Positions 43,997 through 55,347 of a stretch of DNA of 64,000 bases are shown here, piece after piece. The stretch's first letter is position 1. Each line of letters starts with the position of its first letter. This stretch comes from Inquilinus limosus DSM 16000 (GTDB lineage: Bacteria > Pseudomonadota > Alphaproteobacteria > DSM-16000 > Inquilinaceae). The notes beneath the pieces were generated by a model. The model saw only the letters and a list, made by a program, of their open reading frames with translations. It made no database searches and had not been told where the DNA came from. The DNA lies in NCBI RefSeq assembly GCF_000423185.1, contig NZ_AUHM01000002.1, forward strand, positions 243,320 to 307,319, read 5' to 3'. The translations under genes were made by a program, and so were the position numbers.

Positions 43997-46915
43997 TCAT
44001 GCCGCCGACCGGCGGGCGCGGGGGCGGCGCTTCGGGGCGGCGGGCAGCGGCCGGGCCACCGGATCGGCCAGCACCTCGCCCAGCGTGCTGCGGATCTGCG
44101 CCAGCTTCGCCTCGTGCTCCACCTTCAGCCCGAACACGTCCTTGACGTAGAACACGTCGACGGCGCGGGCGCCGAAGGTGGAGATCTTGGCCGAGGAGAT
44201 CTGCAGGCCGAGCCCGGTCAGCGCCCGCCCGACCGCGTGCAGCAGGCCCGGCCGGTCGCGGCCGTTCAGCTCGATCACCGTATGGGTGCGGCTGGCCTCG
44301 TTGTCGATCAGCACGCGCGGCGCGATCGAGACCGAATGCAGGCGCGGATAGCTGCGGTGCCGCCGCTCGAGCTCCGCCGACATCTTCATCTCGCCGGACA
44401 GGCTGCGCTCGATCGACACCCGCACCCGGGCCAGCTTCTCCGGCGCGTCGAAGGCGCCCCCTTCGACCGCGTCCTGCACCAGGAAGGTGTCGAGCGCCAT
44501 GCCGTCGGCGAAGGTGAAGATCTTGGCCTCGACGATGGTGCCGCCGGAGACGGCGATGGCGCCGGCCAGGCGCGAGAACAGGCCGGGATGGTCGGCGGTG
44601 TGGATGGTCAGCTCGGCCACCGTGCGTTCCTGGTCGACCCGGATGTCGATCGCCAGAGCTTCGCCCTCCTCCTCGGCGGCGCGCACCAGCCGGGCGTGGC
44701 GCGCCTGGGTGGCGCCGTCGAAGGCCAGCCAGTAGGCGCGGCTGGCCTTGCCGACATAGGCCTCGACCGCCTCGCGCGGCCAGTCCGCCAGCGCCTGGCG
44801 CAGTTGCTCCTTGGCCTGGTCGACGCGGTGCTCGACGCCGACCGCTTCGTCGGCGCCGGACAGCCGCTCCTCGGCCCGGTGGTACAGCTCGGCCATCAGC
44901 GTCGCCTTCCAGGCGGTCCAGCGGCCGGGGCCGACGGCGCTGATGTCGGCCGCGGTCAGGACCAGCAGCAGGCGCAGCCGCTCCGGGCTCTCCACCGCGG
45001 CGACGAAGTCCTGCACCGTCTTGTCGTCCTCGATGTCGCGCTTGAAGGCGGTGTCGCTGAGCAGGAGGTGCCAGCGCACCAGCCACTGCGCGGTCTCGAT
45101 CTCCTCCGGCGTCAGGCCGAAGCGGGGGCCCAGCTTGCGCACCACCCGCGCGCCCAGGATCGAATGGTCGCCGCCGCGGCCCTTGGCGATGTCGTGGCAC
45201 AGGAGGGCGACGTAGAGCGCCCGGCGCGACCCGGTCTTGCGCATCACCTGGGTGGCCAGCGGCAGCGTCTCCGCCGCCTCGCCGGTCTCGATCCGGTGCA
45301 GGATGCCGAGCGCGAACAGCGTGTGCTCGTCCACCGTGTAGGTGTGGTACATGTCGTACTGCATCTGCGCCACGACCCGGCCGAAATCCGGGATGAAGCG
45401 GCCCAGCACGCCGGCCTCGTTCATCCGCCGCAGCGGGATCTCGGGGTCCTGCTCCGCGGTCAGGATCTCGAGGAAGATGCGGTTCGCCTCCGGATCCTCG
45501 CGCAGCCCGTTGATCAGGTCGATGTTGCGGGTGATCAGCTTCAGCGCCGCCGGGTGGATGTCGAGGTCGCGCGCCTGGGCCACCCGGAACAGCCGGATGA
45601 TGTCGACCGGATGCTCGCGCAGCTGCTTCTCGCCGGCCAGGCTGATGCGGTCGCCGTCCAGCGGCAGGCCGTCGACCATCGGCGCCGAGAATCCGAGGAA
45701 GGCCAGGCCCCGCTTCGGCCGGCGCTGGCTTTCCGCCTCCAGCGCCGCGCAGAAGATCCGGGTCAGGCTGCCGACCTCCTTGGCGACCAGGAAGTAGTGC
45801 TTCATCAGCCGCTCGACGCCCTTGGCGCCGGCATGGTCGGTGTAGCCGGCGACGCGCGCCAGCTCCGGCTGCAGGTCGAAGGTCAGCCGGTCCTCGGCCC
45901 GGTTGGTCAGGTAGTGCAGATGGCAGCGCAGGGCCAGGAGGAAGCTTTCCGAGCGGCGGAAGCGCCGCGCCTCCTCCGCCGTCAGCACGCCCTTGGCGAC
46001 GAGGCCGTCGACGTCGTCGACCTGGTACAGGTACTTGCCGATCCAGAACAGGGTCTGCAGGTCGCGCAGGCCGCCCTTGCCCTCCTTGACGTTCGGCTCC
46101 AGCACGTAGCGGCTGTCGCCCATGCGGCGGTGGCGGGTGTCGCGCTCGGACAGCTTGGCCTCGGTGAAGGCGGCGCCGGTGCCGGCCGCGACCTCCTCGA
46201 CGAAGCGGCGACGCAGCGTGTCGTAGAGCGACGGCTCGCCCCACAGGAGGCGCGTCTCCATCAGGCTGGTGCAGATGGTGACGTCGCTGCGGGCCAGGCG
46301 CAGGCTGTCGTCGACCGAGCGCACGGAGTGGCCGACCTTCAGCCCGAGATCCCACAAGAGGTAGAGCATGTACTCCACCACCTGCTCGACCCGCGGGTTG
46401 CGCTTGTAGGGCAGGAGGAACAGGAGATCGATGTCGGAGAAGGGCGCCAGCTCGCCGCGGCCATAGCCGCCGACCGCGGCGATGGCGAAGCGCTCGCCCA
46501 CCGTCGGATTCGACACCGGGAACAGCCGCGACACGGTGAGCGAGGCCAGCGCCCCGATCAGCTCGTCCATCAGATAAGCGGATTCGGCGACGCAGGCGTC
46601 GGCTGTCCCCGCCTCCTCGACGAAGCGGCGGCGGATCACCGCGCGGCCGGCCGCCAGCGTCTCGCGCAGCGCCGCCAGGATCGCGCCGCGCTGGGCCTGC
46701 GCGTCGCCCGTCGTCAGCGCCTCGTGCAGCCGCCGCTCCAGCGCCGCGGGGTCGACGATCTCGAGCGGCGCCTCGATCCGTTCGCCGCGCCCCGCGGCCG
46801 AGGCAGGGGACGGGACGGCCGGTGCGGCGGTCGCGGCGCCGCGCGGCAGGAAGCGGCGGAGGCGGCCCCGAAGGCCGGGACGGGCGCCAGGGCGGATTGC
46901 GGTCTCGTCGGGCAT
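43997..46915 (-). CDS. glnD: PII uridylyltransferase / uridylyl-removing enzyme
   Basis: A 972-residue GlnD. The nucleotidyltransferase motif GGYGRG (149-154) with DID (161-163) is intact. The HD domain has HTLFALGILHR and LLCHDIAKGRGGDHS (about 540-580). Two ACT domains close the protein (ELTIHTADHPGLFSRLAGAI and IELNGRDRPGLLHAVGRAL). It uridylylates PII under nitrogen limitation and reverses this under glutamine. Downstream of mutS, with a palindromic insertion between. Confidence 0.96.
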   Translation of the reverse strand: MPDETAIRPGARPGLRGRLRRFLPRGAATAAPAVPSPASAAGRGERIEAPLEIVDPAALERRLHEALTTGDAQAQRGAILAALRETLAAGRAVIRRRFVEEAGTADACVAESAYLMDELIGALASLTVSRLFPVSNPTVGERFAIAAVGGYGRGELAPFSDIDLLFLLPYKRNPRVEQVVEYMLYLLWDLGLKVGHSVRSVDDSLRLARSDVTICTSLMETRLLWGEPSLYDTLRRRFVEEVAAGTGAAFTEAKLSERDTRHRRMGDSRYVLEPNVKEGKGGLRDLQTLFWIGKYLYQVDDVDGLVAKGVLTAEEARRFRRSESFLLALRCHLHYLTNRAEDRLTFDLQPELARVAGYTDHAGAKGVERLMKHYFLVAKEVGSLTRIFCAALEAESQRRPKRGLAFLGFSAPMVDGLPLDGDRISLAGEKQLREHPVDIIRLFRVAQARDLDIHPAALKLITRNIDLINGLREDPEANRIFLEILTAEQDPEIPLRRMNEAGVLGRFIPDFGRVVAQMQYDMYHTYTVDEHTLFALGILHRIETGEAAETLPLATQVMRKTGSRRALYVALLCHDIAKGRGGDHSILGARVVRKLGPRFGLTPEEIETAQWLVRWHLLLSDTAFKRDIEDDKTVQDFVAAVESPERLRLLLVLTAADISAVGPGRWTAWKATLMAELYHRAEERLSGADEAVGVEHRVDQAKEQLRQALADWPREAVEAYVGKASRAYWLAFDGATQARHARLVRAAEEEGEALAIDIRVDQERTVAELTIHTADHPGLFSRLAGAIAVSGGTIVEAKIFTFADGMALDTFLVQDAVEGGAFDAPEKLARVRVSIERSLSGEMKMSAELERRHRSYPRLHSVSIAPRVLIDNEASRTHTVIELNGRDRPGLLHAVGRALTGLGLQISSAKISTFGARAVDVFYVKDVFGLKVEHEAKLAQIRSTLGEVLADPVARPLPAAPKRRPRARRSAA

Positions 46916-46925
46916 GATCAGGTCT

Positions 46926-47195
46926 TAACCCGCAACTCTCGCACTGTATACGACCTGCGTTGCCTTGCGGCGAGGTGAATGCGGCTCCGGGCGGCGAAGA
47001 GCGTATCGGGATATACGGTCGAGCCGCCCGGGGCCGCAGGCGCCCGCCGCAAGGCAACCCTTCGGGCCGGTTGAAGACGCCGGCAGGGTGCGTCGCCGCG
47101 CTTGCCCGATGTGCCGCATCGCGCCGCGCGCGGCTCCTGCCCTGCCGGCGTCTTGAACCGGCGCAGGCCGTACACAGTGCGAGAGTTGCGGGTTA
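46926..47195. repeat. Nested palindromic element (MITE-like) between mutS and glnD
   Basis: A terminal inverted repeat of 34 bp (32 matches): TAACCCGCAACTCTCGCACT at the left and its complement at the right. TA borders both ends. Inner arms CCGGTTGAAGACGCCGGCAG and CTGCCGGCGTCTTGAACCGG form a second inverted repeat. The right end supplies the TAA stop of mutS. It has no transposase. Non-autonomous element is the best reading. Confidence 0.6.
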
Positions 47196-49880
47196 TGTGA
47201 GCAGCGCCTTCAGAGCATACAACCGTTCCAGCGCTTCGCGCGGCGTCATCGCATCGGGGTCGAGCGCCGCGATCGCCGTCTCCAGCTCGGACGGGCCGGT
47301 CGGCGCCGCGGCCGGGGCCGCGGTGCGGGCGGCCGCGGCCGAGAACAGCGGCAGGTCGTCGACCAGCTTGGCGACGCTGCGGCCCTCCTTGCCCTGCTCC
47401 AGCGCCTCCAATACCTCCTGCGCCCGGCCGACCACGGCGGCCGGCAGCCCGGCCAGCCGGGCGACGTGGATGCCGTAGGAACGGTCGGCGGTGCCCGGCG
47501 CCACCTCGTGCAGGAAGACGATGTCGCCCTGCCATTCCTTGACCCGCATGGTGTGGCAGGCCAGGCGCGGCAGCCGCGTCTGCAGCGCCGTCAGCTCGTG
47601 GTAATGGGTGGCGAACAGGGCCCGGCAGCGCGTCGTCTCGTGCAGGTGCTCGACGCAGGCCCAGGCGATCGACAGCCCGTCGAAGGTGGCGGTGCCGCGG
47701 CCGATCTCGTCGAGGATGACCAGCGCCTTCGGGCCCGCCTGGTTCAGGATCGCCGCCGTCTCCACCATCTCGACCATGAAGGTGGAATGGCCGCGCGCCA
47801 GGTCGTCGGCGGCGCCGACCCGGCTGAACAGCCGGTCGACGACGCCGATCTCGGCCTCCTCCGCCGGCACGAAGCCGCCCATCTGGGCCAGCACCGCGAT
47901 CAGCGCGTTCTGGCGCAGGAAGGTCGACTTACCGGCCATGTTCGGGCCGGTCAGCAGCCACAGACGGCGGTCCTCCGACAGGTCGCAGTCATTGCCGACG
48001 AAGGGGCCGGCCTGGGCCTCCGCCAGGGCGATCTCGACCACCGGGTGGCGGCCGCCCCTGATCCGGAACTCGGTGCCGCCGGTCACCTTCGGCCGGCAAT
48101 AGCGCCGCTCCACCGCCAGCTCGGCCTGCGAGGCGGCGACGTCGAAGCAGGCGAGCGCGCGGATGGCGCCGGAGATCGCCTCGGCCCGGCCGGCCACCTC
48201 GGCCACCAGATCGGCGAACAGCCTGAGCTCGATCGCCAGCGCCTTGTCCGCCGCCTCGGCGATCGACCGCTCCAGCGTGCTCAGCTCGACCGTGGTGAAG
48301 CGCATCGCCGAGGCCATGGTCTGGCGATGGATGAAGGTGCCGGCATGCGGCGGCTGCAGCAGCTTCTCCGCCTGGTTGGCCGAGACCTCGATGTGGTAGC
48401 CGATGACGTTGTTGTGGCGGATCCTGAGGTTCTGGATCTTCGTCTCGTCGGCATAGCGCTGCTGCAGCGCCGCGATCAGCCGGCGGGATTCGTCGCGCAG
48501 GGTGCGGACCTCGTCCAGCTCCGGCAGGTAGCCCGGCGCGATGAAGCCGCCGTCGCGGATCAGCAGCGGCAGGTCCTCGGCCAAGGCCCGGGCCAGCCGG
48601 TCGACCAGCCCGTCATGCTCGCCGAGCTCGGCCGCGGCGCGGGACAGCAGCGGCGGCAGGTCGAGGAAGCGCGGCGCGCCGAGCTGTTCGCGTAAGCGCC
48701 CGCCCTGGCGCAGCGCGTCGCGGATCGCCGCCAGGTCGCGCGGCCCGCCGCGGCCGAGGCCGAGCCGGGTCAAAGCCCGCTCCGCATCCGGGCAGGCGCG
48801 CAGCAGGGCGCGCAGGTCCTCGCGCAGCCTGCCGTCCTCGACCAGCGCCTGGACGGCGTCGAGCCGCTCGGCGATGGCCTCCGGGTCGGTCAGCGGCGCC
48901 GCGAGATGGGCCGCCAGCATCCGGGCGCCCGGGCCGGTGACGGTGCGGTCGATCGCGGCCAGGAGGCTGCCGCGGCGCTCGCCCGACAGGGTCCGGGTCA
49001 GCTCCAGGTTGCGGCGGGTGGCGACGTCGATCTCCATCACCGCGCCGCGCGGCAGGCGGCGCGGCGGCGACAGGCGCGGCAGCGCCTTCTGGGTCAGCTG
49101 GATGTAGTCGACCAGGGCGCCGGCCGCCGCGACCTCCGCCCGCTCGAAGCTGCCGAAGGCGTCGAGCGTGCCGACCCGGAACAGCTCCTGCAGGCGCCGC
49201 CGCCCGTTCTCGCTGTCGAAGCGGGCGCCGGGCTGCGGCGTCAGCCGCATCTTCCATTCGCCGAGCAGCTCGAACAGCTCCGGGTTCTGCAGCACCCGCT
49301 CGGGCAGCAGGATCTCGCTCGGGTCGAAGCGCGCCAGCGCCGCGCCCAGCCGGTCGGGCGCGGTCGGCTCGGTGACGAGATCGCCGGAGGAGATGTCGAC
49401 CGCGGCGATGGCGAGCGTGCCGGCGACATCGGCCAGCGCCACCAGGTGATTCGCCGCGCGCGGTTCGAGGAGCCCGTCCTCGGTCACCGTGCCGGGGGTG
49501 ACGATGCGCACCACCTCGCGCCGCACCAGGGTCTTGCCGGAGCGCTTCTTCGCCTCCTCCGGACTCTCGGTCTGGTCGCACAGCGCGACGCGGAAGCCCT
49601 GGCGGATCAGCCGAGCCAGATAGGCCTCGTGGCTGTGGGCGGGCACCCCGGCCATCGGGATGTCCTCGCCCTGGTGCTGGCCGCGCTTGGTCAGGGCGAT
49701 GTCGAGCGCCGCCGCGGCCTTGACCGCGTCGTCGAAGAACATCTCGTAGAAATCGCCCATCCGGAAGAACAGCAGGCAGTCCGGATGGGCCGCCTTGGCT
49801 TCCAGATACTGCGCCATCATCGGCGTGACGGACGAATCGGTCGTCGCGGGGATGCTGCTGTCGGGCAAGGCTGTCGGCAC
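47193..49880 (-). CDS. mutS: DNA mismatch repair protein MutS
   Basis: About 895 residues using GTG 49880. The usual MutS N-terminus follows ([19 protein letters not shown] with the [11 protein letters not shown] motif whose Phe-x-Glu contacts the mismatch). The ATPase end has [28 protein letters not shown] and THYHELTAL. The open frame extends up to 50105, but that part is a palindromic repeat. The start remains uncertain; a short N-terminal extension before MMAQYL is normal. The last codon pair runs into the MITE-like element. Confidence 0.95.
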   Translation of the reverse strand: MPTALPDSSIPATTDSSVTPMMAQYLEAKAAHPDCLLFFRMGDFYEMFFDDAVKAAAALDIALTKRGQHQGEDIPMAGVPAHSHEAYLARLIRQGFRVALCDQTESPEEAKKRSGKTLVRREVVRIVTPGTVTEDGLLEPRAANHLVALADVAGTLAIAAVDISSGDLVTEPTAPDRLGAALARFDPSEILLPERVLQNPELFELLGEWKMRLTPQPGARFDSENGRRRLQELFRVGTLDAFGSFERAEVAAAGALVDYIQLTQKALPRLSPPRRLPRGAVMEIDVATRRNLELTRTLSGERRGSLLAAIDRTVTGPGARMLAAHLAAPLTDPEAIAERLDAVQALVEDGRLREDLRALLRACPDAERALTRLGLGRGGPRDLAAIRDALRQGGRLREQLGAPRFLDLPPLLSRAAAELGEHDGLVDRLARALAEDLPLLIRDGGFIAPGYLPELDEVRTLRDESRRLIAALQQRYADETKIQNLRIRHNNVIGYHIEVSANQAEKLLQPPHAGTFIHRQTMASAMRFTTVELSTLERSIAEAADKALAIELRLFADLVAEVAGRAEAISGAIRALACFDVAASQAELAVERRYCRPKVTGGTEFRIRGGRHPVVEIALAEAQAGPFVGNDCDLSEDRRLWLLTGPNMAGKSTFLRQNALIAVLAQMGGFVPAEEAEIGVVDRLFSRVGAADDLARGHSTFMVEMVETAAILNQAGPKALVILDEIGRGTATFDGLSIAWACVEHLHETTRCRALFATHYHELTALQTRLPRLACHTMRVKEWQGDIVFLHEVAPGTADRSYGIHVARLAGLPAAVVGRAQEVLEALEQGKEGRSVAKLVDDLPLFSAAAARTAAPAAAPTGPSELETAIAALDPDAMTPREALERLYALKALLT

Positions 49881-49991
49881 AAACTGCGGGATCGGATCGG
49901 CGAAGCGCGGACCGTAGCACGTGCATGCAGGTGCCGGAACGCGGTTGCGCCGACACCCGGCTTCAGGCCGCGGGCAGCGCCCTTTCTGATT

Positions 49992-50194
49992 GCCTCTCCC
50001 GCTTGCGGGAGAGGTCGGAGACGCGAAGCGGCTCCGGGTGAGGGCCTTCCGGCCGCGATGCCCGGAGCATCGCTTCCGAATCGGGCGGAGCATGCGCTCG
50101 CTCACTGCGAAATGCGTGATCGCGACGAGGCCGCTATCCCCCCCTCACCCGGACATCCTTCGGATGTCCGACCTCTCCCGCAAGCGGGAGAGGT
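49992..50194. repeat. Intergenic palindromic repeat, family C (long form)
   Basis: GCCTCTCCCGCTTGCGGGAGAGG at the left and ACCTCTCCCGCAAGCGGGAG at the right, with about 150 bp between. Shares gagcggctccgggtgaggg-like sequence with the copy at 43797. It occupies much of the 400-bp gap upstream of mutS. Confidence 0.65.
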
Positions 50195-50284
50195 CACGCG
50201 CTCCAAAGCCCGCGGTCGCTCGCAACATCGACGGTGCCGACGTTCCAGAAGGGCTCATTCGAAAAGGAAGGTCGAGGCCGCCGT

Positions 50285-50791
50285 TCAGGCGGCCTCGACT
50301 TGGTGCAGCATCCGCTGCATCACCAGCTCGTCGCCCAGGGTCTCGCCGGTCTCGACGAAGCCTTCGGAGGCGTAGAGCCGGCGGGCGGCGGCGTTGGCCG
50401 GCACCACGCCCAGCAGCACCCGCTCGCCGCGGGGCAGCCGCGCCAGGATGGCGAGCGTCGCCCGCAGGGCGGCGCGGCCGAAGCCGCGGCCCTGGAACCG
50501 GGCGTCGATCATCAGCCGGTAGATCCAGCGATGGCCGTCATCCGGATCCAGCGCGTGCATGACGAAGCCGACCGGGCCGCCATGGCTGGCGTCGCAGACC
50601 CCGAGGGCCGCGCACCAGGGCGAGGCGTCCGCCTCGGCGATGGACTCCGCGTTGTCGGCGACGAAGCCCTCCTGCCCCGGCGCCACCCGGAGCGAGGCGA
50701 ACACCGCCCGGTCCTGCGCCGTGACCAGGGGGACGAGCCGCACCGCCGGCGCGGCCGGCTGGGGCGGCGCACGATATGCGTACATGATCAT
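50285..50791 (-). CDS. GNAT-family N-acetyltransferase
   Basis: A 168-residue acetyltransferase. The acetyl-CoA site is IYRLMIDARFQGRGFGRAAL (Q/RxxGxG/A at about 108-113), and a C-terminal PANAAARRLYASEGFVETGE motif is present. The arrangement resembles polyamine acetyltransferases, but the substrate is unknown. Confidence 0.88.
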   Translation of the reverse strand: MIMYAYRAPPQPAAPAVRLVPLVTAQDRAVFASLRVAPGQEGFVADNAESIAEADASPWCAALGVCDASHGGPVGFVMHALDPDDGHRWIYRLMIDARFQGRGFGRAALRATLAILARLPRGERVLLGVVPANAAARRLYASEGFVETGETLGDELVMQRMLHQVEAA

Positions 50792-50930
50792 AGTCCTATC
50801 CAGCGTCGAAGCCCCGGCGTTCGGGCGGCGACATGCGGTCGCGCGCCCGGCCCGAGGCCGGTGGAACGGCGGTCGATCTATGGATGGGAAGCGGCGGGAC
50901 GGCGTCCGAAGACCCCGCCCCGCTGCCGTA

Positions 50931-51092
50931 TCAAGATCGTAACCCGACGTCGCGTTTCAGATGCTCGCTCAGCGAGTCGGTGTCGCGGGGTTTTCGGCGC
51001 GGCGTCACGAGGACGCGGCCCAGCTCCGCAAAGGCGACGACGACGAGCGACAGGGACGGACGGAAGGCACGCTTCTCGGTCGAGATATGCAT
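50931..51092 (-). CDS. DUF1127-like small protein
   Basis: 53 residues from ATG 51092, with GGAGACC before it. The C-terminus RRKPRDTDSLSEHLKRDVGL recalls the RxxxxDLLxDIGL ending of DUF1127 (YjiS-like) proteins. Such proteins act in stress and phosphate-related RNA control in alphaproteobacteria. Assignment is tentative. Confidence 0.5.
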   Translation of the reverse strand: MHISTEKRAFRPSLSLVVVAFAELGRVLVTPRRKPRDTDSLSEHLKRDVGLRS

Positions 51093-51339
51093 GATGGTCT
51101 CCAACAGGTCTGGAGGTGGGAAAACCGTCCGGCCGCCACGGGGCAAGCCGATGGGGTCGGACGGGGCGAATCCGCACGGCGGGCGCCGGGCGGAATGGGG
51201 TGACGGTTAGGGTGGACGATCGGATGCGGAGTCGTCGGAAGCGGCCCGCAAGGGTCCGTCCGGCGTGTCGGCAACGATCAGGTCAGCGCAGGGAAAATGT
51301 CAGGTCGGTCGAGTCGACGAGAACTGATCGTGCAGACGT

Positions 51340-51378
51340 TCAGGCGGCCTGGCCGCGGTAAGCGAGAACGATGGTCAT
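51340..51378 (-). CDS. Possible 12-residue peptide
   Basis: GGAGG eight bases before ATG, encoding MTIVLAYRGQAA and then TGA. The start resembles the first residues of DUF1127-type proteins. It may be a remnant. Lies in a 492-bp gap before the malic enzyme gene that holds no other feature I can see. Confidence 0.2.
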   Translation of the reverse strand: MTIVLAYRGQAA

Positions 51379-51584
51379 TGCACGATCCTCCCTGGAGTTC
51401 GGAGTGGGAACGAGAGATACGGGATCGCCGCTGCGGTCCGCAAGCGACTTTTCAAGGGGTCGCGCGAAGATGGCGCAGCGTTGCATCGAAGCCACACTCG
51501 GAAGGGCCGGCCCGCATTGGGCTTGACGGTCCGTCCCGCCGAAGGGTCCATTACTCGGCCCGTCACGCTGCGCCCGCGGACAAC

Positions 51585-53870
<2,286 letters not shown>

Positions 53871-54008
53871 CCCGGCCCGGCCGGTTCGCTGCGCCGCACA
53901 AAAAAGCCAGGGCGACCCGCGGGGAGGGAATGGCTCGGCACTAGCCGTCGGGCGCGGTCCGCATTATGGTCCGCGCCCGGAACCCTCAGGAACTGACCAA
54001 GGGCCGTC

Positions 54009-54557
54009 ATGGATATCAGCAAGATCGCGGTCGGGGTGAACCCGCCCTTCGACGTCAACGTCATCATCGAGAACCCGATGGGCGGCGTTCCGGTGAAGTA
54101 CGAGCTCGACAAGGAGTCGGGGGCGATGTTCGTCGACCGCTTCCTGCACACCGCGATGGCCTATCCGGGCAATTACGGCTTCATCCCGCACACCCTGTCG
54201 GGCGACGGCGACCCGGTCGACGTCATCGTCGTCGGCCGCGAGCCGGTGATGCCCGGCGCCGTGCTGCGCGCCCGCCCGGTCGGCGTGCTGCTGATGGAGG
54301 ACGAGGCCGGCCAGGACGAGAAGATCCTGGCGGTGCCGGTGTCGAAGCTGCACCCCTACTACAACAAGGTGCAGAGCTACGAGGACCTGCAGGAGATCCT
54401 GCGCGACCAGATCGCCCATTTCTTCGCCCACTACAAGGATCTGGAGAAGGGCAAGTGGGTCCGCATCCTCGGCTGGGAAGGCCCGCAGCGGGCGGCCGAG
54501 ATGATCGTCGACGGCATCGAGCGCGCCAAGACCGACAAGAAGAGCGCCGCCGAGTAA
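54009..54557 (+). CDS. ppa: Inorganic pyrophosphatase
   Basis: A 182-residue family I pyrophosphatase. The active-site signature [10 protein letters not shown] (Asp66, Asp68, Asp71) is intact, with [10 protein letters not shown] and [11 protein letters not shown] in the C-terminal half. Hydrolyses pyrophosphate in the cytoplasm. Closely followed by a macrodomain gene. Confidence 0.96.
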   Translation: MDISKIAVGVNPPFDVNVIIENPMGGVPVKYELDKESGAMFVDRFLHTAMAYPGNYGFIPHTLSGDGDPVDVIVVGREPVMPGAVLRARPVGVLLMEDEAGQDEKILAVPVSKLHPYYNKVQSYEDLQEILRDQIAHFFAHYKDLEKGKWVRILGWEGPQRAAEMIVDGIERAKTDKKSAAE

Positions 54558-54574
54558 CCCATGGAGGCCGCGCC

Positions 54575-55084
54575 ATGACGGCATCGCTGGAGATCACGGT
54601 CGGGGACATCACCCGGCTCGAGGTCGACGCGATCGTCAACGCGGCGAATGAGAGTTTACTGGGCGGTGGCGGCGTCGACGGCGCCATCCACCGCGCCGCC
54701 GGTCCCGAGCTTCTCGCCGAATGCCGCACCCTGGGCGGCTGCCCGACCGGCGAGGCCCGCATCACCAAAGGCTATCGGCTGCCGGCGCGGCACGTGATCC
54801 ACTGCGTCGGCCCGGTCTGGCACGGCGGCGGCCGGGGCGAGGACGACCTGCTGGCCGGCTGCTACCGCGCCGCGCTTCGGCTGGCGCAGGAGAACGGCTG
54901 CGCCAGCATCGCCTTTCCCGCCATCAGCACCGGCGTCTACCGCTTCCCGCCCGACCGCGCCGCCGGCATCGCCGTCGCCACGGTGCGCGCCACGCTGCCG
55001 GACACGCCTGCGGTGCGACGCGTGATCTTCTGCTGCTTCGACGAGGCGACGGCCGAGCGGTATCGGGCGGTGCTGGGAGCGTAG
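54575..55084 (+). CDS. Macrodomain protein (O-acetyl-ADP-ribose deacetylase type)
   Basis: A 169-residue macrodomain. [30 protein letters not shown] is the ligand-binding motif, and [17 protein letters not shown] the second. It removes ADP-ribose derivatives. It lies 17 bp after ppa. Confidence 0.93.
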   Translation: MTASLEITVGDITRLEVDAIVNAANESLLGGGGVDGAIHRAAGPELLAECRTLGGCPTGEARITKGYRLPARHVIHCVGPVWHGGGRGEDDLLAGCYRAALRLAQENGCASIAFPAISTGVYRFPPDRAAGIAVATVRATLPDTPAVRRVIFCCFDEATAERYRAVLGA

Positions 55085-55130
55085 AGCGCCAGGACTGATC
55101 CGGTTCCTGCCTCACACCGCCCACCCCTCT

Positions 55131-55220
55131 CCGTCATTGCGAGGAGGCGAAGCCGACGAAGCAATCCATCGTCCCGCACGAGCTGCTGCATGGATTGCTT
55201 CGCTGCGCTCGCAATGACGG
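55131..55220. repeat. Intergenic palindromic repeat, family A
   Basis: Perfect 13-bp arms CCGTCATTGCGAG / CTCGCAATGACGG, with an inner pair AAGCAATCCAT and ATGGATTGCTT. Most similar to the copy at 31834. Confidence 0.75.
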
Positions 55221-55347
55221 TGTTGGGAAGAGGCTGCGCGCCTCTCTGCCCGCGACCTCTCCCGGCCATCGATTGACGAACATCCCCGCTTGAGCCCGGA
55301 GCCCCGCTCGGCCACCCTGGGGCGACGGTTTCCGGCGGGAGCCTCAC

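Noticed and set aside
49881-50105. N-terminal extension of MutS
   Set aside because: The extra codons lie in a palindromic intergenic repeat and do not resemble MutS; GTG 49880 is a better start.
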